A stretch of DNA of 12,024 bases from an uncultured Desulfurellaceae bacterium (lineage in GTDB: Bacteria > Campylobacterota_A > Desulfurellia > Desulfurellales > Hippeaceae), in NCBI GenBank assembly GCA_913056505.1, contig CAJXLZ010000012.1, positions 1 to 12,024 on the forward strand. The letters are read 5' to 3'. This document shows, piece after piece, positions 6,132 to 12,024 of the stretch (positions are counted from its first letter, which is position 1; each line of letters opens with the position of its first letter). The position numbers and the translations under genes were made by a program. Below the pieces are notes generated by a model that searched no databases, had not been told where the DNA came from, and worked only from the letters and a program-made list of their open reading frames with translations.

Positions 6132-7511
6132 ATGGAGGAATGGGTAAAAAATAGAAAAGAAATTTTACAAGGAAGGCCTATTTCTATAAGTCTTCGTCAG
6201 GTTGCAATTGATTTAATAAATACTGCTATTGAGAGTTCTCAACCAGACTTAGCAGTAAAAGAAAATGTCTCTTTAAATAAAGATAATCTAATGTTTGGTG
6301 GTATTTCAATAGATCTTTCTAAAATTAGAAATTTATATGTTGTTGGTTTTGGGAAGGCTTCCTACACAATGGCTAGGTCAATTGAGGAAATCCTAAATAA
6401 AAGAATAACTGAAGGTATTGTCTCTACAAAGTTTGGGTATGGCGGAAAATTAAAAAAGATAGAAGTTATAGAGGCAGGTCATCCAATTCCTTCTGTAGAG
6501 GGCTTAAAAGCGGCAAGAAAAATTGTGGAGATTGCAAACAGGGCAACAAAAGATGATCTTATTATTCTTTTGGTTTCAGGTGGTGGATCTGCTCTGACTC
6601 CATTACCTTCAGATGCAATATCTCTATTGGATAAGCAGAAAACAAGTGACCTTTTACTTTCTTCTGGAGCAAATATAGAAGAAATAAATGCAGTAAGAAA
6701 GCATATATCAATGATAAAAGGTGGTAGATTTGCGGGAATGGCGTATCCTGCTAGAGTCGTTAGTTTAATTATCTCAGATGTTGTGGGTGATAGACTTGAT
6801 ACAATAAGTTCAGGCCCTTCTGTGCCAGATAATACAACTTTCGAAGATGCCTTTAGAGTTCTTAAAAAATACAATATAATGGATGATATTCCTTCAACTG
6901 TCATTTCTCATATCAAGAAGGGAATGAAAGGAAATATACCTGAGACGCCAAAGGAAGGAAGTAACTATTTTTCAAGGGTTAGCAATATAATTCTAATAAA
7001 CAATATGAGCGCGCTTAAATCAATAGAAAAAGAGGCGAAATCCCGTGGTTTTAATACATTGATACTTTCTTCAGAAATAGAAGGAGAAAGTATAGAGGTT
7101 GGTAAAGTTATGGCAGGCATTGCAAGAGAAGTAGCGAAATCAGATCTCCCCATTCAAAAACCTGCTGTAATTATCAGTGGTGGAGAAACGACTGTCACCT
7201 TGGACCATTCAGGTGGGATGGGTGGACCAAATCAGGAATGCGCAGTCGGTTTTGCGATGATGTCTCCTACTGATTTCGATATCGTTTTTGCCTCAATTGA
7301 CTCTGACGGTACGGATGGTCCTACGGACTATGCTGGCGGAATAGTTGACAGCAGCAGCAGAAAAATCTGGATAAATAAGAACATAGATCTTGATAAGTTA
7401 ATAAAAGATCATAATACAAGCTCAATTCTCAAAAGTTCCCACGATATTGTTGTTACTGGACCAACGGGGACAAATGTAAATGATATAAGAATTATCATAG
7501 TATCACGGTAG
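6132..7511 (+). CDS. Glycerate 2-kinase, MOFRL family (GckA/TtuD-like)
   Basis: This cytosolic kinase family phosphorylates D-glycerate to 2-phosphoglycerate with ATP, feeding glycerate from the serine, glyoxylate or sugar-acid routes into lower glycolysis. Older annotations call the family hydroxypyruvate reductase, which is misleading. The 459 residues are of normal length. The N-terminal DUF4147 domain shows VVGFGKASYTMA (70-81, catalytic-type Lys75), GHPIPS (116-121), LLVSGGGSALTPLP (146-159), NAVRKHISMIKGGR (186-199) and IISDVVGDRLDTISSGPSVPD (213-233). The C-terminal MOFRL domain shows ISGGETTVTL (348-357), GGPNQECA (364-371), SIDSDGTDGPTDYAGG (388-403) and TGPTGTNVNDI (442-452). It is a single-gene unit with its own promoter. 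Its last 9 bp overlap the end of the convergent folC. No transporter or other sugar-acid gene is beside it, so the physiological source of glycerate cannot be read here. Confidence 0.9.
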   Translation: MEEWVKNRKEILQGRPISISLRQVAIDLINTAIESSQPDLAVKENVSLNKDNLMFGGISIDLSKIRNLYVVGFGKASYTMARSIEEILNKRITEGIVSTKFGYGGKLKKIEVIEAGHPIPSVEGLKAARKIVEIANRATKDDLIILLVSGGGSALTPLPSDAISLLDKQKTSDLLLSSGANIEEINAVRKHISMIKGGRFAGMAYPARVVSLIISDVVGDRLDTISSGPSVPDNTTFEDAFRVLKKYNIMDDIPSTVISHIKKGMKGNIPETPKEGSNYFSRVSNIILINNMSALKSIEKEAKSRGFNTLILSSEIEGESIEVGKVMAGIAREVAKSDLPIQKPAVIISGGETTVTLDHSGGMGGPNQECAVGFAMMSPTDFDIVFASIDSDGTDGPTDYAGGIVDSSSRKIWINKNIDLDKLIKDHNTSSILKSSHDIVVTGPTGTNVNDIRIIIVSR

Positions 7512-8717
7512 AAATAGATTGTTTAGTGCACATGCTTTGGCTTCGCCTACCAAGTATAGAGAGCCTGCTATTATATAATTTGTGCTGTTTTCTTTAAATG
7601 TGGAAATAAGAGCTTCATTTACATTTTTATATGTTTCGATAGCACCTCGGTATCCGTTGATTTTTAGAAACTCTTGCGCACTTTCTGTGCTTAGTGCCTG
7701 CCTATGGTTCGATATCTTGGTCAGTTTGATTGTCTTAAAATGCGGCATAAGTGCTTTTAGTGCATTTTTCCAGTCTTTGCGCTTAAGCGATGAAAATATT
7801 AATGTTTTATTCTCATATTTTTTTAAAGACAATATAAGCTTGAAAATAGCGTTTTTATTGTGAGCGCCGTCAAAAATATAGGTTTTGTCCTTTGATCTTA
7901 TTATCTCAAAGCGTCCAGGCCAGAAGCTTTTTTTGCATGGATCATATCTTAGATTAAAACCATATAATTTATTCAATACATCAATGGATAATAAGGCAGT
8001 GGATAGATTTTCATAAACTATATACCCTTGCATCATTGTCTGCATAGATTTTGCTTTTTTCAGATAACTTTCATCGACAAAAAATAGTTTTGCCTTGCAA
8101 TTTTGTTTGATAACATTGATAACAATTGTGGAGTTTTTGGCAATCACACCGACACGCTTAATAATTTTGCTTTTTGTTAATGTAATCTTATCTATTGTAT
8201 CTCCAATATGATCTTCATGGTCCAAAGATATTCTTGCTATAATGCTTAAAATCGGATCAACAACATTTGTAGCATCAAATTCACCGCCCATTCCAACCTC
8301 TAAAATAGCTATATCGATACCCGAATCTTTAAATAAAACAAACGCCAGAGCGGTTAGAAATTCGAAGTATGTGAGACGGTGATTTTTCATATTTTGTTTG
8401 ATATAGAGCGCTTTAGAAAGCAGTTGATTATACGATACAGCCTTATTATTGATCTTGAAACGTTCATTAATTTGAATTAGGTGGGGAGAGGTATATGTGC
8501 CGACATTGAAATTCGCATCTATAAAAGCATCCGTTAAAAATTGGCAGATGCTGCCTTTACCATTTGTACCACCAATTATTATAGACTTAAAGTTGTTTTG
8601 CGGATTGCCTATTGCCTGCAAAAAGGCTCTTATTCTCTCCAAAGTCAGATCAATAGAGTAGGGCTCTAATGAGTCCAAAATAGACTTAAATTTTATAAAA
8701 GCTTCTCTTTCGTTCAT
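7503..8717 (-). CDS. folC: Folylpolyglutamate synthase / dihydrofolate synthase FolC
   Basis: This Mur-ligase-like ATP-dependent enzyme adds glutamate to dihydropteroate and/or to reduced folates. It has 404 residues. Motifs in order are the P-loop GGTNGKGS (49-56), YTSPHL with INERF (75-87), TYFEFLTALAF (116-126), EVGMGGEFDATNV (140-152), SLDHEDHIGDTIDKI (164-178) and FDGAHNKNA (282-290) at the start of the C-terminal domain. The usual EKAGI box around the carbamylated lysine reads TKSKI (181-185), which keeps the Lys but loses the Glu. Whether it has one or both activities cannot be told from sequence by eye. The ATG shares one base with the acpS stop (TAATG), and folC is the last gene of the minus-strand operon. 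Confidence 0.92.
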   Translation of the reverse strand: MNEREAFIKFKSILDSLEPYSIDLTLERIRAFLQAIGNPQNNFKSIIIGGTNGKGSICQFLTDAFIDANFNVGTYTSPHLIQINERFKINNKAVSYNQLLSKALYIKQNMKNHRLTYFEFLTALAFVLFKDSGIDIAILEVGMGGEFDATNVVDPILSIIARISLDHEDHIGDTIDKITLTKSKIIKRVGVIAKNSTIVINVIKQNCKAKLFFVDESYLKKAKSMQTMMQGYIVYENLSTALLSIDVLNKLYGFNLRYDPCKKSFWPGRFEIIRSKDKTYIFDGAHNKNAIFKLILSLKKYENKTLIFSSLKRKDWKNALKALMPHFKTIKLTKISNHRQALSTESAQEFLKINGYRGAIETYKNVNEALISTFKENSTNYIIAGSLYLVGEAKACALNNLFLP

Positions 8718-9055
8718 TATTGGCTTATGTTAATAACCACGGCCGTAGCATATCTCTTTGTATGGCTTATTGAAATCTTTATATTTTCTCTTTTTTTACC
8801 ATTTATGCAGACATAAGGTTTTCCATTTTTATCATTTAGGGTTTCAATATCCCTAAAGTTTAACGTTTCATCTGTTGCCTTAAAAACAGCTTCCTTTGCA
8901 CAAAATCTACCTGTCAGCGATTGATAGGGATTAGATTTTCTGAAGCAATAATCGATCTCCGCTTTGGAAAAAAGTCTGTTTAAAAATCTATTGCCCCATT
9001 TTTTATGGGCTTTCTCTATTTTATCAACCTCTTCAATATCTATGCCTATATCCAT
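8717..9055 (-). CDS. acpS: Holo-[acyl-carrier-protein] synthase AcpS
   Basis: AcpS moves the 4'-phosphopantetheine arm from coenzyme A to the serine of acyl carrier protein, switching on fatty-acid synthesis. The 112 residues fit the short, trimeric AcpS class. Visible motifs are GIDIEEVDKIE (4-14, Mg-binding Asp6), GRFCAKEAVFKA (49-60, Glu55) and ISISHTKRYATAVV (94-107, His98). The ATG at 9055 follows the pdxJ stop directly (TAAATG), and the stop shares a base with the folC start, so translation is probably coupled to both. The pdxJ-acpS pair is a common arrangement in Proteobacteria, and nothing in this copy is unusual. Confidence 0.95.
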   Translation of the reverse strand: MDIGIDIEEVDKIEKAHKKWGNRFLNRLFSKAEIDYCFRKSNPYQSLTGRFCAKEAVFKATDETLNFRDIETLNDKNGKPYVCINGKKRENIKISISHTKRYATAVVINISQ

Positions 9056-9769
9056 TTAAGCTTCATTTATAAGTTGTTTCATAAGCCTTATGGCTTCTTT
9101 CAATCCCACAAAAACACTCTTTGCAATGATAGTATGGCCTATATTGAGTTCGGTTATCTCTTTTATTGCGGCTACGGGCTTTACATTTTCATATGTCAAC
9201 CCATGTCCGGCATAGACCTCCAATCCAATAGATTTTGCATATTCTGCAGCTTTTTTAAGCCTTTCCAATTCCATTGATATATCGCCCTTCTTTGCGTTTG
9301 CGTAATTGCCTGTATGCAGTTCTACGGCTTGAGCACCTGATTTTTTACTTGCATCTATCTGCTTTATATCGGGGTCAACAAATAGACTGACGAATATATC
9401 CTTTGCTTTCAATTCTTCTGCCACATCTTTAATCCTGTCAAACTCTTTTATAACATCAATGCCGCCTTCTGTTGTCAATTCTTGCCTATTTTCTGGAACA
9501 AGCGTTGCTTGATCTGGCACAACATCCAAAGCTATATCCACAATTTCCCTATTTAAGCTCATTTCAAGGTTTAATTTTATCTTTATAATCTCCTTTATCT
9601 GATATAGATCCCTATCCTGTATATGTCTCCTATCTGTTCTTAGATGTGTTGTTATGCCATCTGCCATTGCTTCCTGTGCTAGCAGGGCAGCATATATTGG
9701 TTCGGGTTCATTTGTCATACGCGCATTTCTTATTGTTGCGACATGATCAATGTTTACGCCAAGTTTCAT
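9056..9769 (-). CDS. pdxJ: Pyridoxine 5'-phosphate synthase PdxJ
   Basis: PdxJ condenses 1-deoxyxylulose 5-phosphate with the PdxA product to give pyridoxine 5'-phosphate, the ring-closing step of the DXP-dependent vitamin B6 route. The 237 residues form the expected TIM barrel. Motifs present are GVNIDHVATIRNAR (4-17), THLRTDRRHIQDRD (41-54, His42 and His49), NLEM (67-70, Glu69), VPENRQELTTEGG (91-103), VELHTG (149-154), AGHGLTYENV (187-196, His189) and ELNIGHTIIA (207-216). The ATG at 9769 has a strong AGGAGGG site just upstream, within the end of the VanZ-like gene, which it overlaps by 23 bp. Having PdxJ argues against a Firmicute host, since those use PdxS/PdxT. Confidence 0.97.
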   Translation of the reverse strand: MKLGVNIDHVATIRNARMTNEPEPIYAALLAQEAMADGITTHLRTDRRHIQDRDLYQIKEIIKIKLNLEMSLNREIVDIALDVVPDQATLVPENRQELTTEGGIDVIKEFDRIKDVAEELKAKDIFVSLFVDPDIKQIDASKKSGAQAVELHTGNYANAKKGDISMELERLKKAAEYAKSIGLEVYAGHGLTYENVKPVAAIKEITELNIGHTIIAKSVFVGLKEAIRLMKQLINEA

Positions 9770-10118
9770 ATAATCCCTCCTTTTTAGATAAAAGTATAAT
9801 AATGCCGAAAACTACAGCGCCTGAAGTATTTGCAACTTCATCGCTGAGCGAAAAACTTCTATATGGTAAAAAATATTGAACACACTCCATTAAAAATCCA
9901 TAAAAAGAGGCAAAAATAACAGATGCAACCACAAGCAGCCCTCTATTTATTATAAATTTAAGGAAGTAAACATAGGTTATTAAAGCTGTTACAAAATATA
10001 TTATAAAATGTATGATTTTATCGGAATTCTTCGGCGCTTCCACATTTGAAAAGTTATAGGTGGATAAAAACAGCACAGCAAGAAGCCAAAGATAAAAAAC
10101 AGCGCTCAATCTTTTCAC
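9747..10118 (-). CDS. VanZ-like small membrane protein
   Basis: This 123-residue protein has about four hydrophobic segments (roughly 5-20, 35-53, 60-80 and 98-110). It has the family pattern DKIIHFIIYF (33-42), GFLMECVQYFLPYRSFSLSD (74-93) and EVANTSGAVVFG (94-105). VanZ-like proteins are widespread and mostly uncharacterised. The name comes from teicoplanin resistance, but nothing here points to that role. The start is a GTG at 10118 that overlaps the preceding stop in GTGA, a 4 bp overlap typical of coupled genes. The 3' end overlaps pdxJ by 23 bp and carries the pdxJ ribosome binding site. Membrane location is clear; function is unknown. Confidence 0.82.
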   Translation of the reverse strand: MKRLSAVFYLWLLAVLFLSTYNFSNVEAPKNSDKIIHFIIYFVTALITYVYFLKFIINRGLLVVASVIFASFYGFLMECVQYFLPYRSFSLSDEVANTSGAVVFGIIILLSKKEGLYETWRKH

Positions 10119-11602
10119 GACAAATGGCCCCTGACTATATTTAGATTTTCTTCCAAACTTGCTTTTGCGCTAAGCATTATGCAGTTATCCGGTTTCTCAA
10201 ATATCTTCTTCTGTTTTCTATATATTTCATAACGCCCGTCTGAAACACCCCTTTCCTGCTTCCTATTTTTAAAGTGTTCCGATGCCGTCTTGTCATCTAC
10301 ATTAACATATACAATAATAGGCTCAATATTTAAACGTTTCATATACATTTTTACACTGTTTCTATACTTTTCTAAAAGATAGGTTGCATCAAGTATCGTG
10401 TTTTTACCTTTACGCAAGGATTCATATGCAAGTTTTTTAATTTCATCATATACTTTGTCACTCATCCCTTTTGAATAGATACCTTTACCAAAATCTGATA
10501 GATCCCTTTCGTATGGATTCATACCAACAATCTTTTTTCTTATAACATCCGATCTTAAAGTTACAGCATCCAATTCCTTTTTCAGTCCATTAGCAAGATA
10601 ACTCTTCCCAGAACCTGTCAGACCACACATCATTATTAATTTAGGCTTAAATTTTTTAGGCAGATATCCAAAGGCCAAATCAAAATATTTACGAGCTTCT
10701 TGCCTGTTTTGCTGAAAAAATGCAATTTTCCCCCTTACATACGCCCGATAGATCTTGTAAAAATCCATTATATTAGTTAGTTCTGTGTCATTTGAAAATG
10801 ATATATAGTATTTTAGAAATAGCTCTGATAAATCATATCTTGAATAGTTTTCCAAATCCATCACTAAGAATGCGACATCGCTTGCTACATCTGAATATCT
10901 AAATCGCTCATTGAATTCTATACAGTCATAAATATAGATTTTATGTTCATTTTCTATACAAATATTGCGTGAATATAGATCACCGTGGCAGTCGCGTATT
11001 TTGTTGTCTTCTATACGTTTTTCAAATAGCTCTTTGTTGTTTTTATAAAAATCATTAGTATAGTTTTTTATGCTTTCATATTGATATTTTTCTATATAAT
11101 CGCCCACGCCGTTTTCTGTCTGTTCAAAATTCTCATCTGTGTTTTTTTTGTTCACCTCAACTGTTCCAAATTGCCTGATGCGTTCATTTGTCAGGGCATT
11201 TTTATGAAATTCAGCTATTTTTTCAGCAAGAGCCTTAATGTGCTTTTCTTCAACCCTATTTTCTTTAATAAGCACATCCATCATTCTCTCTTTTGGCATC
11301 CTTTTCATTCTTACACAGTAGTCAATAAGTATACCTTCCTTATCAAAATTCAGACCATTTTGCGTCTCTACTATTTTTGAAACACCCAAATATATATCTT
11401 TCGAAAATCTTGAATTTAATTCGATCTCTTTTTTACAATATTCAAGTCTTTTTTCCAATGTTGAATAGTCTAAAAATCCAAAATTCACCGGTTTTTTTAT
11501 CTTATAAACCAAATTGTTTCCAATAAGCACCCATGAAATATGTGTTTCCTCAAGTTTAAAGTTATATTTTTCAATAAGACCCTCAATTTGTTCTTTTTTC
11601 AT
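10115..11602 (-). CDS. Fused APH-like kinase and P-loop ATPase (AAA_33-type) protein
   Basis: This 495-residue two-domain protein resembles the uncharacterised 'bifunctional aminoglycoside phosphotransferase/ATP-binding' group (COG2187 plus COG0645). The N-terminal domain (about 1-315) has a protein-kinase-like fold. It shows VYKIKKPV (32-39) with the likely ATP-binding lysine, a catalytic loop HGDLYSRN (206-213, Asp208 and Asn213) and YDCIEFN (225-231, metal-binding Asp226). The C-terminal domain (about 320-495) has a Walker A motif GLTGSGKS (327-334), LRSDVIRK (349-356) and a lid-like segment with NRKQERG (446-452). It resembles zeta-toxin, gluconate and polynucleotide kinases. Both active sites look intact. 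Substrates are unknown, and real aminoglycoside resistance is unlikely. The start ATG overlaps the end of queH by 20 bp, with GGGAGA as ribosome binding site, and the end overlaps the VanZ-like gene by 4 bp. Confidence 0.85.
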   Translation of the reverse strand: MKKEQIEGLIEKYNFKLEETHISWVLIGNNLVYKIKKPVNFGFLDYSTLEKRLEYCKKEIELNSRFSKDIYLGVSKIVETQNGLNFDKEGILIDYCVRMKRMPKERMMDVLIKENRVEEKHIKALAEKIAEFHKNALTNERIRQFGTVEVNKKNTDENFEQTENGVGDYIEKYQYESIKNYTNDFYKNNKELFEKRIEDNKIRDCHGDLYSRNICIENEHKIYIYDCIEFNERFRYSDVASDVAFLVMDLENYSRYDLSELFLKYYISFSNDTELTNIMDFYKIYRAYVRGKIAFFQQNRQEARKYFDLAFGYLPKKFKPKLIMMCGLTGSGKSYLANGLKKELDAVTLRSDVIRKKIVGMNPYERDLSDFGKGIYSKGMSDKVYDEIKKLAYESLRKGKNTILDATYLLEKYRNSVKMYMKRLNIEPIIVYVNVDDKTASEHFKNRKQERGVSDGRYEIYRKQKKIFEKPDNCIMLSAKASLEENLNIVRGHLS

Positions 11603-12024
11603 AGCTCTCCCTCAAAGAATATACACATCCGCAATAGTTTTGTCTGTAGAAATTGAACTGTTTTGATAGTTCTACGGAGCGTTTAAATCCATCTTTCTTT
11701 TTAAAATCGGTATCTTCGAATTTTATACCCATTTTATTTGATAATGTTTTACCTATGTGCGCTATACTATCGTACCTTTTCAAAGGGCTCACAGATAGTG
11801 TTGTCGTGAAATAATCGAAGCCTTTTTGTTTTGCCAATTTTGCTGTTTCAAACATACGATAAGCATAACATATTGTGCACCTTTTACCGCCTTCTTTATC
11901 CTGTTTGTAATGTTTTGTAAGTTTAAACCACCTTTTTGTATTATATTTGCCAATGTGCAGTTTAATCTTGTGAAAATTGCATAATTTTACCATTTCTCTA
12001 AGACGTGTTTCATACTCCCTTTTC
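11583..12024 (-). CDS. queH: Epoxyqueuosine reductase QueH, 5' end outside window
   Basis: QueH (formerly DUF208) reduces epoxyqueuosine to queuosine in the wobble base of GUN-anticodon tRNAs and stands in for the unrelated cobalamin enzyme QueG. About 146 residues are visible and the frame is open to the right edge, starting KREYETRLREM. An in-frame ATG at 11993 is internal, since the residues before it still match the family (YExRL... helix). The N-terminal Cys-Cys motif lies beyond the window. Visible signatures are GGKRCTICYAYRM, FTTTLSVSPLKRYDSI, FKKKDGFKRS and YRQNYCGCVYS. The cysteines of the first and last are expected [4Fe-4S] and metal ligands. It is the first visible gene of the minus-strand operon and overlaps the fused kinase gene by 20 bp. 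Confidence 0.92.
   Translation of the reverse strand, partial: KREYETRLREMVKLCNFHKIKLHIGKYNTKRWFKLTKHYKQDKEGGKRCTICYAYRMFETAKLAKQKGFDYFTTTLSVSPLKRYDSIAHIGKTLSNKMGIKFEDTDFKKKDGFKRSVELSKQFNFYRQNYCGCVYSLRESYEKRTN

Noticed and set aside
6479..6904. 141-residue minus-strand frame inside the glycerate kinase gene
   Set aside because: It is a shadow of the well-conserved kinase sequence on the other strand, with no motif or ribosome binding site.
7535..7555. Hairpin GGC-TTC-GCC near the folC end as a terminator
   Set aside because: It lies inside conserved folC coding sequence (GEAKA region), the stem is only three clean pairs, and no T-tract follows on either strand.
10115..10118. Antibiotic-resistance island from the APH-like and VanZ-like neighbours
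   Set aside because: Both names come from distant family members. The genes are embedded by overlaps in a housekeeping cofactor operon, with no mobile element, resistance regulator or shift in base composition.
11991..11993. ATG at 11993 as the start of queH
   Set aside because: Residues before it still fit the QueH family and the frame is open to the edge. Starting here would remove the essential N-terminal Cys-Cys region, so the gene is partial instead.

Overview
This 12 kb window comes from an AT-rich bacterial genome (by eye roughly one third G+C) with tightly packed, overlapping genes. The content is [NiFe]-hydrogenase maturation, the PdxJ route to pyridoxal phosphate, QueH-type queuosine synthesis and a glycerate 2-kinase. 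This fits a low-GC, hydrogen-using, probably anaerobic and perhaps thermophilic bacterium. Desulfurella/Hippea-like lineages come to mind, but no marker gene here proves a taxon.

Left block (1-4482, plus strand): hypF-hypC-hypD-hypE, four accessory genes for the Fe(CN)2CO part of the [NiFe] active site. Each gene overlaps the next by 10-14 bp, so they form one translationally coupled operon. HypF and HypE make the cyanide ligands from carbamoyl phosphate; HypC and HypD carry and assemble the iron centre. The left edge is abnormal: about the first 150 bp encode, on the opposite strand, an internal piece of a [NiFe]-hydrogenase small subunit. This piece is joined head to head to a hypF that has lost about its first 50-60 codons. 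The join is either a real inversion or a chimera from assembly or amplification.

Middle block (4483-7511): after a stem-loop, an Amt ammonium transporter gene (minus) and a MOFRL-family glycerate 2-kinase gene (plus) diverge from a 279 bp region. That region holds back-to-back sigma70-like promoters, a palindrome inside the kinase promoter spacer, and, on the amt side, a possible 35-codon leader ORF carrying two near-identical repeats exactly 42 bp apart. No glnK lies on either side of amt.

Right block (7503-12024, minus strand): queH (5' end outside the window), a fused aminoglycoside-phosphotransferase-like/P-loop kinase, a small VanZ-like membrane protein, pdxJ, acpS and folC. Every junction overlaps or abuts, so this reads as one housekeeping operon for cofactor and tRNA modification (queuosine, pyridoxal phosphate, phosphopantetheine transfer, folate) with two poorly understood members. 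Its promoter lies beyond the right edge. folC ends inside the 3' end of the convergent glycerate kinase gene.

I see no tRNA, rRNA, CRISPR array, insertion sequence or phage gene. The most unusual signals are the chimeric left edge, the amt leader region and the fused kinase.
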